Shown here in pieces: positions 10,801-22,800 of a DNA stretch of 64,000 nt. The position numbers and the translations under genes are program-made. Positions within the stretch are counted from its first letter, which is position 1. Each line of letters starts with the position of its first letter. The DNA comes from Plazaster borealis (taxonomy: Eukaryota > Echinodermata > Asteroidea > Forcipulatida > Labidiasteridae): the NCBI GenBank assembly GCA_021014325.1, contig JAJGQC010000614.1:62001-126000 (forward strand), given 5' to 3'. The notes under the pieces were generated by a model, which was given only the letters and a program-made list of their open reading frames with translations, had not been told where the DNA came from and did not search any database.

Positions 10801-13800
10801 CTTCAGCTTAAAAAATGTGTACATTATTGTTGTTTTGAAGACTATTCCCATCCTCTAGATTTCAATCAATCATTTCATCAGTGCCACAAGGTCATATGCC
10901 ACAATTTTTGTGAAATTGAGTAAAACTAAAGGGGCTGCATTACGGGTTGTTCTCATTAGCCACCAACCTGAGTCAAACATGGGTTCACTCGGGTTGGAAA
11001 CTGCAGTTTCAAGTCAGAGTGACCCAAGAGATACAGATCCTTATCAGCTCTAATCATATAACAACCTGATAAGAATAATAGCCTTGGTGTGGCACTGCTG
11101 GGATGCCTGAATGAACCATGGTTATTAGTAGTAATGGACAACATTTGTATAAGTTATTAAAGACTGAAGACAAATAATACATGTAAGGTTAAGTTGATAC
11201 CACTTTAAACTGAAAAAACCCGATAAAGAAACAGCTGAGAAACCCTTTTTTCACCAACCCCATTTCCCCTCTTGCAGTTCCTTGCTCTATGATCAGATCA
11301 GTCCAGTGGAGCTTAATTGCTAAATGTCTTATCAGGATTAACTCAGTGGGGAGTTTGTTTACTTTTGAATGCCCTGGGGAAGACCTTGAAAGCAAAAGTG
11401 CAGTTTACAGCAGCCCAAAACTTCTAATGGAGCAAACCCGTCATGGGATTGGGCGTTTGAAAGTGTTTGCTATAAAATGAATATGGTTGGAAAGATGTTT
11501 TTAAAGTAGAATACAATGATCCACACAAATATGCCCCGCAATTGTATGGTTTTCCTTTTACTTCGTGAACTAACGCATTCCGCCATTTTGTGGAGACAAA
11601 AATTTGATTCTACAAAATGGTGGACTGTGTTACATGTAGTTCACGAAGTAAAATGAAAACCACACAATTTCGAGGCATATTTGTGTGGATCATTATATTC
11701 TACTTTTAAAACATCTGTCCAACCGTATTCATTTCATAACAAACGCTTTTAAACGCTTTTGTTATAGCCCCAAATCGCCCAATCCAAGGCAATGTGTCCC
11801 TTTAATATGCAAAAGGTGCATTATTTTTGTGTGATTAAACGGTGACAGTTAGTATTTTGTCCAAAACGTAATTAAAAAGATACAGGTTATTATTGTTCTT
11901 CTTATTATTATATATTTCTGGCAATGAAACCAAGGATGCCTCATTAGTGAACCTTAATCACTTTAGCTCGCAAGCCTGAGGAAACCTGTAAACAAGGGTG
12001 CTTGCAATGTGAACCAGAAACACCGGGGTTAACCCCTACTCTTCCACAATTAGTGTTCTGGGTTCTTTAACGTGCACTACCAATCCTAGTACACGGGACC
12101 TACGACTTAATGTCCCATCCGAAGGACAAAGCAATTATGGTAAAGCATCTTGCTTAAGGATACAAGTGTCATGACTGGGACTCGAACCCACACTCTGCTG
12201 ATCAGAAACACCAGAGCTTGAGTCCCGTGCTCTTAACCACTCGGCCACGACATTCTGATAAACGATAAATGACGTCATAATTTATTAATGTGGTCTGAGC
12301 AACAAAGTAATATCTAAAAAGATACGACGTTATTGAATTAAGAACTATGACGTTATTCCCCATCAACTACACACGGTGCAGATTAGTGCAACAAATTCGT
12401 ATCTTCAAGATACGACCTCTTGACCGCATGTATATTGTTATTGCAGAAAGGTTGTATCAACAATTATCATGGTAAATTAGGCATCAAACCTGCTTTATAG
12501 ATAATTAAAGGGTCTGTACACTTTTGGTAATGACTCTGAAAATGAATGGCAATAAAAACTTGCTTGGTAAGAAGTACAGCAGCTTTGGAATGCATTTTGA
12601 GAACCTTTTCACTTCGAAGAACTGCGGTTATGGAAAAGATATCACTTTTTATCCCCAAAATTTGAATCTGAGAAGCGTTACTGCAGTAAAGTTTCTCAGA
12701 TAGTGTATTCCAAATGCAGATTATTCTTGCGTAGACATAACTGCTCCAGATTTTCGGCAATATCACAAAAAACGCTACCACCTTTTGAAATGAAATTTGT
12801 ACTGGTTAGTTTTATGGTATACAACTATATAGGATTGAAACAAACAGTGGATTTCAATTAACAAACGTATACAACATGTACATTCCTTTAAGTGTTGATA
12901 TAACTTTTAATGTTTTTATTTTAAATTTCTTCATAATTCTTTTAAGCAATCCTGTATCATGCCTATAAAACTCAATATATAACCCACCGTTGTCCAAAAC
13001 AGATCCAGTTATCCAAGTCTAAACAAGGCAAGGAGAAACGCCACCTCCGGACGAGGCCAAGATCCTCCGCAAGGAGCTTCGAGAGCGGGAACGGCACGCC
13101 ATCCGAGAGATCCTCCAGCGCGCCGACGTCGTCTTAGCAACCAACACCAGTGCCTCGCTGTCGGGACCTCTAAGTTACCTCCCCAAGGATCATTTTGATC
13201 TGGTGGTTATTGATGAGTGTGCTCAGGCTGTGGAGGCGAGCTGCTGGATCCCACTCCAGTACGCTCCTCGCTGTATCCTCGCTGGAGATCATCAACAGCT
13301 ACCGCCAACTATTCTCTCAGACAAGTGAGATAGCTTTCTGATATTAGAGGTTTCACTGCTCTCATTTCATCCTGTGTGTTTTACATGTAGTTTATAATAA
13401 GGGACTAAAACTCCTTGCCTGGTGCATGTTTCCCTCCATCCTACAATCTGGACTGTTTTAAGAGGAATATCAATTCCTACCTTCAGCTCCCTGAGTTAAT
13501 TTCATCTTACATATTTTTCCTTTTGTAGCCCCTTACCAAGAGTGGCTTTTAGCCTTGTTTGGGGCAAATTTGAATTAGGCTGGGACTACTACTTTAGCTT
13601 ATAGGATCGTAATTAACTGTACTACCGCGGAGTCAGTTCTTGGATTGGTCTCAACGTTTCGACTAGCTTGCTCTAGTCATCGTCAGGAGACCAGACAAGT
13701 CCAGCAGTCTCCTGACGATGACTAGAGCAAGCTAGTCGAAACGTTGAGACCAATCCAAGAACTGACTCCGCGGTAGTACAGTTAATTACGATCCTATAAG

Positions 13801-16800
13801 CTAAAGTAGTAGTCCCAGCCTAATTCTATACCTTCCGCCCAGGTAATAGTTAATAAACAAGACAGTTCTTTTCAGAACTGAGAAGTCTCCCGAACACCCG
13901 AACAATCTACTCCGCGGTAGTAGAATTAAGCAAGACAGTTCTCTAAGAACAAACTCTACCTGGCAAGTAGATACACACATGGTGTTACCGCAAACCAAAT
14001 AATATATTGATAATAATAATACTAATAAAGCCGAACACAACCAAAGTGTTTCTATTTATGAAGCCCTCAACAGGGAAAAGGTCTAGAATCGGGGGTTACA
14101 CAATAACCCCCCAAAAAGGTGTATTAAGAAGAATGTTTTCCAATACCTGGTGTCCTTCTTTGTATGGGTGGATATTTCCGTCAGTCAAAAGAGTGATCAG
14201 CAGAGTCGACCCAAATCAACTGCCACTAGGGGCACGTTGCCACACCTACTCCTGGGGCTGAAACAGGGTTAACCCATTCACAGCCAGGGCTCGATTTTTA
14301 CACTCGACCGCAGGCCCGAGGCCAGTGGTTTTAGTGTCGGGCCTGTAAACCTTTGACCAGACAAGTCCAGCAGTCTTGTGTTTTACAATTGAATAACAAT
14401 ACATCACTGTGTAATATCTTTAACGGAAACAAATTATGTTCAAATGTTGACCTTGAGTCTGGAAAAGACCTTTCAATTCTGTTGAGTAATGAAGTATACT
14501 AACCCCAAAAGACAGATGAGATCAATCTTCTCTTACATGTCTTAGTGCTTAATTGTTCAAGTAAAAACAGTTAAATCTATATAATAAACTGTATTAGGAC
14601 TCAGGAAGTTTTTTCTCATTTCGATTCTGGTCTTGTTCACAAATTTCTGGTCCAGTAAAAATGTTGAGCTACAAGCCCTGCAGTCTTGTGGATTTTTTTC
14701 CCAAACTCGAGCCCTGACAGCCCATAAGGATGAAGGCATGGGTACCGTCAACTAGGAGCCTGGCTGGTAGAGCAGAATGCACTACCTTCCCAACTTTTTA
14801 CGAAGCAATTATGGTTGAGTGACTTGCTCAAGGAAACAACAAGTGTCATGACAGGGTATCGAACCCACCCTGGGCTGCTGACAACAAAAGTAGGTCAGCT
14901 CTACAAAGGGGTCTATTGTTAGAAGCTATTGTTAGGAACCACAATTGGTTCTTAAGGGTTTAACTTATTAGAAACCCTAGACTTGTAATCAATCAAATTA
15001 ATCATTTACAAATGAAAGCATGGGTCTGCTTTGTGTAAACCTTGAGGTTTTTATGATAACTGTCAAGTGCTCAGCTAAGAAGTCCTATATTACTAGTGAA
15101 GTGGGTACAATCGGTGCGATAGAAAGAGCCTTTGTTATGGTATTGACATTTCGAACAGTGTACTCTGCTGCCCATCCACTCATCCACACCATGTACAGCT
15201 GCAAACAACACTTAAAGGTACAGGGTTTGTCCTTAACTTTGTCATGACACACCACACCTCTGGTTGGCTGAAACACCGTCACTTGGGGTAAACTAATATA
15301 GGCTAGTGCATGAGATTTGCGCCACCGTGAACTAGATGCGCGTAGACATTGCGCAATTTGCGTAATTCCTGAAGCGGGCAATATACTTCACATTTTTTAC
15401 TGGTTACAGCGCCCTCTCAGATGTGAACAGTTAACAGCATCTTAAAAAACTGAATCTGGGGAAACTAGAAGTTTTCCTTTAATTGTTGAATTGCTTATAA
15501 GATATAATTGCTCATGATCATTGAGTTAACTGTTGAATCATAACAGTTCAGTTATAAAACCTGAAAAGTTTATTTTCTTATTTCATATATTTTAGACCGA
15601 GGTGTGTTATAAAACACATATATGGACGGGCATAATTCAGTCACTAGTGCACGTCTCCCCCCCCCCCCTCGGGAAATAGGTCTCTCTTCTGGTCACTCAA
15701 ATTCCCTCGGGGGGGATACACGTGCTCTAGTGACCTCATTGCCAGTCCATTTGTGTATAATATAAGAACCCATTATTCTTATTATACAGAGCTGCAGCAG
15801 ACGGCCTGTCTGTGTCCCTCATGGAGCGTGCCGTCAATCTCCACTCGGATCAAATCATCAAGATGCTAACCACCCAGTACCGCATGAACGCTGCCATCAT
15901 GCAGTGGAGCTCAGACGAGCTCTACGAGAGCAGGCTGACCGCCGCCGACTCCGTCTCTAGACACCTCCTGGCAGACCTCCCCGGGGTGGAGGAGACAGAG
16001 GACACCTTGGTTCCACTGGTTCTCATCGATACGACAGGCTGCGATATGTACGAGCTTCAGTTAGAGTCGGAGCAGTCTAAGGGTAATGAGGGCGAGGCGG
16101 ACCTCGTTGTGGTTCACGTAGAGAGACTTCTATCCAGTGGATTACGGGCATCGGAGATTGCTGTTATTGCTCCATATAACCTACAGGTACATTAACCCAT
16201 AGGGCCCTGTCACACAGGGCAACTTTTACAGGCAACTTGGAGGCAACCAACTGCAGTGCATGCTACAGGACTACTTTGGTAGCACATGTGGGTGGCATGG
16301 TTGGCTTGTGCGTAAAGCGCTCGCCTCTCACCAAGGTGACCCAGGTTCGATACCCGGCCAGGGCCATATGTGAGTTGAGTTGTGTGTTGGTTCTCTGCTG
16401 TGCCACGAGTGTTTTCCAGACCATCCGGTTTTCCTCCCTCGGAAAAAATCAAACACTTTCGATCTCTGGCTGTGATCCGTGGTCATAAAGGGTTGATGTG
16501 GCTGGCTGCCAAAGGCGCCCTTGCATGCCTGCTTCTCGAACACGTTGTAGCCGCGTCCTTCGCAATTCAGCTCTTAGCTGCCAGTAAGGATGATTAGCCT
16601 CCAAAATTATTATTATTATTATTACATGAGTAATTTTTCAAACAGTGTCTTACGATCTCTAAGAAAAGGTGGTGGGTTCGAATCCCACCCGAGTAACGTG
16701 CCTTTGGATGTCTTTAACAGGACTCCGGGAAAGTACTGAGTATACAGTACTTTACACACATCAATGTAAGGTTAAAACCAAAAGAAATAGTATTCTTTAT

Positions 16801-19800
16801 CCCCAATGCAAATTTAAAGGGACTGTACACATTTGGTAATTACTCAAAATATATATTGGCATCAAAACTTACTTGGTAACAAGCAACAGAGAGCTGTTGA
16901 TAGTATAAAACATTGTGAGAAACGACTCCCTCTGAAGTAATGCAGTTTTTGAGAAAGAGGTAATTTCTCACTAAAATAATAAAAACTTCTTGCAAGAAGT
17001 TTGTATTCCTATCTGAAAGCACACAAATTTGTACAACAAGGGTGTTTTCTCTTTCATCATTTTCTTGCAACTTCGATGACCAATTAAGCCCAAATGTTCA
17101 CAGGCTTGTTATTTTATGCATATGTTGGGATACACCAAGTGAGAACAATGGTCTTTGACAATTTCCAAACGTGTTCAGTGCCTTTAAAGGGTCTGTATTC
17201 GTTTGGTAATGACTCTGAAAAGCAATTATGGTAAAGTATCTTGCTCATGGATACATATATCATGACCGGGACTTGAACCCACAACTCTACTGATCAGAAA
17301 CAGTGGTAATTGAGACATAAACTTGCTTTATAGCTGAGACATAAACTTGCTTTATAGCTAATTAAAGGGTCTGTATACGTTTGGTTATGACTCTTAAAAT
17401 TAATGGCAATAAAAACTTACTTGGTTAGAAGTACAGCAGCTTTGGGTAGTATAATGCATTTTGAGAAACTTTTCACTTTGAAGTACTGCAGTTATGGAAA
17501 AAGATATTACTTGTTATCCCCAAATATTTGAATCTGAGAAGCGTCACTGCAGTAACGTTTCTCAGATTGTGTATTCCAATTTCAGAATATTCTACCTGCG
17601 TGGAAAAAACCGCTCCAGATTTTTTGGCAATATTTCAAAAACGCGACTACCTTTTGAAATGAAATTTTCACAGGTTAGTTTTATGGTAAATATCTACATA
17701 GGATTTAAACAAAGAGTTGGTTCCAATTACCAAACGTATACAATCCCTTTAACCCTTAGTCTACAGTCCCAATTATGTCTAATTTTAAAGGTAGAGTCAT
17801 AGATTGGTAACTACTCCAAAAATGTATAACCATAAAAACTTACTTGGTGAGAAGCACCGCAGCTGTTTATAGTATAAATTATTTTGTGAAAGGATTCCCT
17901 TGAAGTAATATAGTTTTCATCCCAAACATTTGAAGCGTTTCTCAGATTTCTGAGGGTTGGTGTTCGATCGCGAAGGCTGCGGCCAGATATGCGGTTTGTA
18001 CCCGCTGCCACCTCGCTAAACGTGGATGGATTCATTCAATGTTCTTTTGAAAATACTATGACAGTTTGTTGCTGTTTTCTCAGCAAGAAGACACTGTATT
18101 CAGCTGAAACTTTCACATGTGACTTTTATTGTATCTGTCTTTCTAATTTTGCTGATAAACCCACATGCATGAATCCTTTCTCAGAATTAAATGTTTTGGT
18201 GTGAAATAATATCCAAACCATATTACTTCAAAGGGAATCCTTTCTCAAAATAGATTATACTATCAACAGCTGCAGTGCTTCTCACCAAGTAGAGTTTTAT
18301 AGTCATGAATTTTTGGAGTAGTTACCAATCTATGACCCTACCTTTAGAGGATGTGCATAAAATTGGTAAGAGTAAAAAATATAAATGTTCACTGATTTGC
18401 ACACAACTTACATGGTATAAAGATGGTCATAGTGGGAAACTCCCTTTGAAATATTGTTTCCTCGAAATCCAATAGTTTTTGAGAAATGAGTAAAACAACT
18501 AGTTTTGATCTTAGTCCAAAACTTAATATTTGAAAACAGTTTAAGGTTTTTTCCCACTTATATCTTGTGACTCCAATGACCAATTGAGCTTAAACGTTCA
18601 CAGGTTTGCTATTTCATGTATATGTTGGGTCACATCAAGTGTGGATACTGGTCTTTGACAATTACCAATGTTACACATGTTCTTTAAAGACACTGGACAC
18701 TATTGGTAATTGTCAAAGACCAGTTTTCTCACTTGGTGTATCTCAACATATGCATAAAATAGCAAGCCTGTGAAAATTTGAGCTCAATTGGTCGTCGAAG
18801 TTGCGAGATAATAATGGAAGAAAAAACACCCTTGTCACACGAAGTTGTGTGCTTTCAGACGCTTGATTTCGAGACCTCAAAATCTAAATCCGAGGTCTCG
18901 AAATCAAATTCGTGGAAACTTACTTCTTTCTCGAAAACTACGTTACTTCAGAAGGAGCCGTTTCTCACAATGTTTTATACTATCAACAGCTCCCCATTAC
19001 TTGTTACCAAGTAAGGTTTTATGCCAATAATATTTTGAGTAATTACCAATAGTGTCCACTGCCTTTAAAAAGCACAATTCATATATATTGCTCTCTCTCT
19101 GATGATTATTTTTGTTTGTCTTGTGAGATCAGGTGGAGCTGTTGAGATTGCGACTGAGCAGCAGGTATCCCAGTCTAGAGATCAAGTCAGTTGATGGCTT
19201 CCAGGGTAGGGAGAAAGAAGCCGTGGTCATTTCCCTCGTCAGGTCAAACAGCAGAGGTAATAATAATAATAAAACAGTATTTATATAGTGCAATATGAAT
19301 ACAACATTCCTCAAAGCGCTTAACAGCAAAATGAAAAGCATTAAAGGCATCGTACATGTTTGGTAATTGTTAAAGACCAGTGTTCTCATTTCAGGTGTTT
19401 CCCAACATATGCATAAAATAACAAGCCTGTGAAAATTTGGGCTCAATTGGTCATCGAAGTTGCAAGAAAATGATGAAAGAAAAAACACCCTTGTTGTACA
19501 AATTTGTGTGCTTTCCGATAGGAATAAAAACTTCTTGCAAGAAGTTTTTATTATTTTAGTGAGAAATTACCTCTTTCTCAAAAACTACGTTCTTTCAGAG
19601 GGAGTCGTTTCTCACAATGTTTTATACTATCAACAGCTCTCCGTTGCTTGTTACCAAGTCAGTTTTTATGCTAATATATATTTTGAGTAATAACCAAACG
19701 TGTACAGTGCCTTTAAGGAACAAAACATAGAGTATAATTCCCAATTTAAGCCCACCAACAAAACTATATAAACTTAGGCCAGACCAGCTGTTACCAAAAT

Positions 19801-22800
19801 GAAACCATACTACAAACAACTAAAAGGAACTGCTGTGGCTACAAAAGCCATTGAACTTTAAAATATAATTCCACAGATTATTGGGAATGGGACCCTACTT
19901 CCTGGCTAATGTCAGGTAGGGTAGTTGCCTCTCTTTAGGGTTCTCCCCATGCACAAGCTAGCGTATCGGGTCCGATAGGCGCCATTTGCTTGCCGATACG
20001 CGCAAATTTTTGCCGGTAATTTCACACAAAACATCAAGGGAAAACCATACAGAATGCTCCAGATTGCACAGTAGGGCTTTTAGAACCAAGATAAACACCA
20101 AGTAGAAAACATTCCGAAGACCTTGTTTCAATTCAGCGTGCTTCGGCAAAACATCCAACAATTAAGTAGCTTTGAATCGCCCGCTTATGTTCGGAGATAT
20201 TGAGTCATGAAATGGTCTATACACAGGTGTAGAATGGGTACCTGTGAAGGCAGAGATTGTTTGTGATTAAGTTAGATTGGTGTGCTACAAATCATTTAGC
20301 GTGTCATTGCCGCGGGGTTTAGTTCATCGGCTTCAAGTTTTGGTGTCTGAGTCATGAGGGTATGGTAAGGGAAAAGTCAAATTTAATTTTGTGATGTACT
20401 CATTTTCCAATAGGTATAATCCTTATGTGAGTGTGAAAAAAAATTACAAGTCTCTAGCCCCACGTTAAAATGGTGTAAATTTCTATTGCATTCGATACCC
20501 TTCCAGTGCAAAATTTGCAACATCCAATACATCTGATGACATCATTCTTAGAAAAATGGGTCTGTACATTTTGTCTGTAGGGGGATGTTTTGGTTCATTC
20601 ATGACTTTTCAGAGCGAAGTTTGAAACATGACGCCATTGGATTTCAACAACTAATGGGTCTTTACATTCCAAGGAGGAATATTTCGCCAGACAAAATATC
20701 GAATTCAAGGCCGTAGAGACCCATTTTTCTCAGAATTATGTCATCCGATATTTTGGATGTTGACAAATTTTGAGACCATAGCGGCCAGTAACGGTTTGTA
20801 CCAAATTGCCCATAGCGGCTGCAAGATGTGACCTACTTCAACTCAAAAGACAAATTGTACTGATCTGCTGAGAACAGATTTATCTTTTGCTTATCAAGTA
20901 CTTTCTTTTTAAAGTAGATATGTACACATCGTGTTACCGCAAACTGAATAAATATTGTACATTGTTTCTATTTAGGGGAAGTTGGTTTCTTAGCTGAAGA
21001 TCGTCGGATCAACGTTGCAGTCACACGAGCCCGCCGTCACGTCGCAGTCATCTGCGACTCGGAGACAGTCAGCCATCATGGATTCCTGAAGAATCTGGTG
21101 GAGTACATGTCGGCAAACGGGGAGGTCAGGAGTGCGTTTCAGTATCAAGAAGGTGAGATTTGTTGTAATATTGCTGAGCGTTTCATCGTCATTACGTGAA
21201 ACTCTCATTAGCCAAAAACTCTAAATTCTAAACACCAGGTTACTTACTCTTTTCAGCTGTTATTATAAGATAAACACTGCACCCTGGCACCTTCGCACAG
21301 CTACACAGTTTTCAGAATGGGAAGGAGGCCTCTTGAGGGTGCTATTGTGCAAAAAACAAGTAAACAATAAATGTGTCCACATGATCAATTTATCACTAAA
21401 ATTAATGGTGCATGAAAGGGTTAAGCAGATTCTAGTGCTGAACATTTTTCTGCTCAGCAAAAAAAAAGGAAACCAGTTGCAAATGGTACATACGACATGG
21501 TATTTTAGCTGGTAACCTTTTTCTGGTTAGTAACATTATTTTGTGCTTAGCTAATTTTTGTGCTTAAGTATCTTTACGAAACTGGGCCCTGCCACTTGTC
21601 TTGTTTTTGCCGGAACTTTCCCAATTTCCGAGTTTAAGTATTCCACCATGACCATCTTTATACCATGTAAGTTATGTGCAAATCTGTGAACATTAAATTT
21701 TAAGTTGTAAACCACAAGGAAACTGACTGGGTAAATTTGAAATAATTTTGGGTTGAACAAAGACAAATTTTCTTTGTTTATTTCAAGTCATTTCAAATTT
21801 ACCCAGTCAGTTTCCCTTGTGGTTTACAACTTGATATTTGAAATTAAAAAGTCGCATCCCCTTAAGGTGATCCCCTGGCTGCCGCTTCCCAGTTTGTATC
21901 TTAAACTTGGGTGTGATCCTGGCTACACAGCAGTTAACGGTTGTATGGCTTCTGACTGGCACCCCCGAACAAAGATATTGACAAAATAGGGAGACCGCCA
22001 ACACAAGGCTAGATAGCTCAGTTGGTAGAGTGCCGGCATGTTTAACCAGAGGTCGTTGGTTCAAATCCCGCTCCAGTCAATTTTTCCTTGTTCAACCCAA
22101 AATTAACATTAAATTTTGTATTTTCAATTTCACCATGTGATGGCTCACTTTAAATTCTGTGCAGCGCATCAAGTTTTCCTGCAGTTGTACTGTGCTACAT
22201 AAAATTGGCTCATCATTAGTGTTAAAAAAGTCATGTATGAGTTATGGAACAAGAAAAGAGCGGGGGGGGGTCCATAATTAGGACCCCTCATCATCTGCAT
22301 TCTACCATTCATCACACAAAGGAAAAATCTTAACATTAACACAACTTTGAACTTCGACTACAGAAATTGACATCAACGGAAGTGATACAGCAAGACCAGG
22401 TCATCTCATCTTGAGACAAAGCAAGCAATCCTCAGGTACCGAGAAGGGTACCAGACCGAAGCAACCTCGACCCCAGGCAAAGCATTACAACATCCCTGGG
22501 AACAAGGAAAGGTTTGTCTGACCATAAAATCGAAAACCATGAGTATGTTAGTTGTCCCTCGTCCCTCAACCTTCTACTGACCCCACTCCACCCTCCCTAA
22601 ATGCCCTTTGAAAATTTTCTTATAATTTGGAAACCATCATGACTTGCTTGTTCACAGCCACATGTATGATTTCACTCTTCCCTCTATACATATTTAAACT
22701 TTAGGACTAGTCTTAAGTGCTGGTCCTAACTTAAGACTAGTCCTATCTCTTAGCATTGCCTAGGATTAATCCTAAGTTAGGAAGAGTTTGGTGAAATCGA

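Noticed and set aside
13003..13060. Alternative acceptor GACGAG|GCC at about 13055 to avoid the exon 7 frameshift
   Set aside because: It would restore the frame but has no pyrimidine tract and would delete conserved residues; a missing base is simpler.
22018..22085. Functional tRNA gene (box A and box B present)
   Set aside because: Acceptor stems do not pair and the sequence is part of a repeated SINE.
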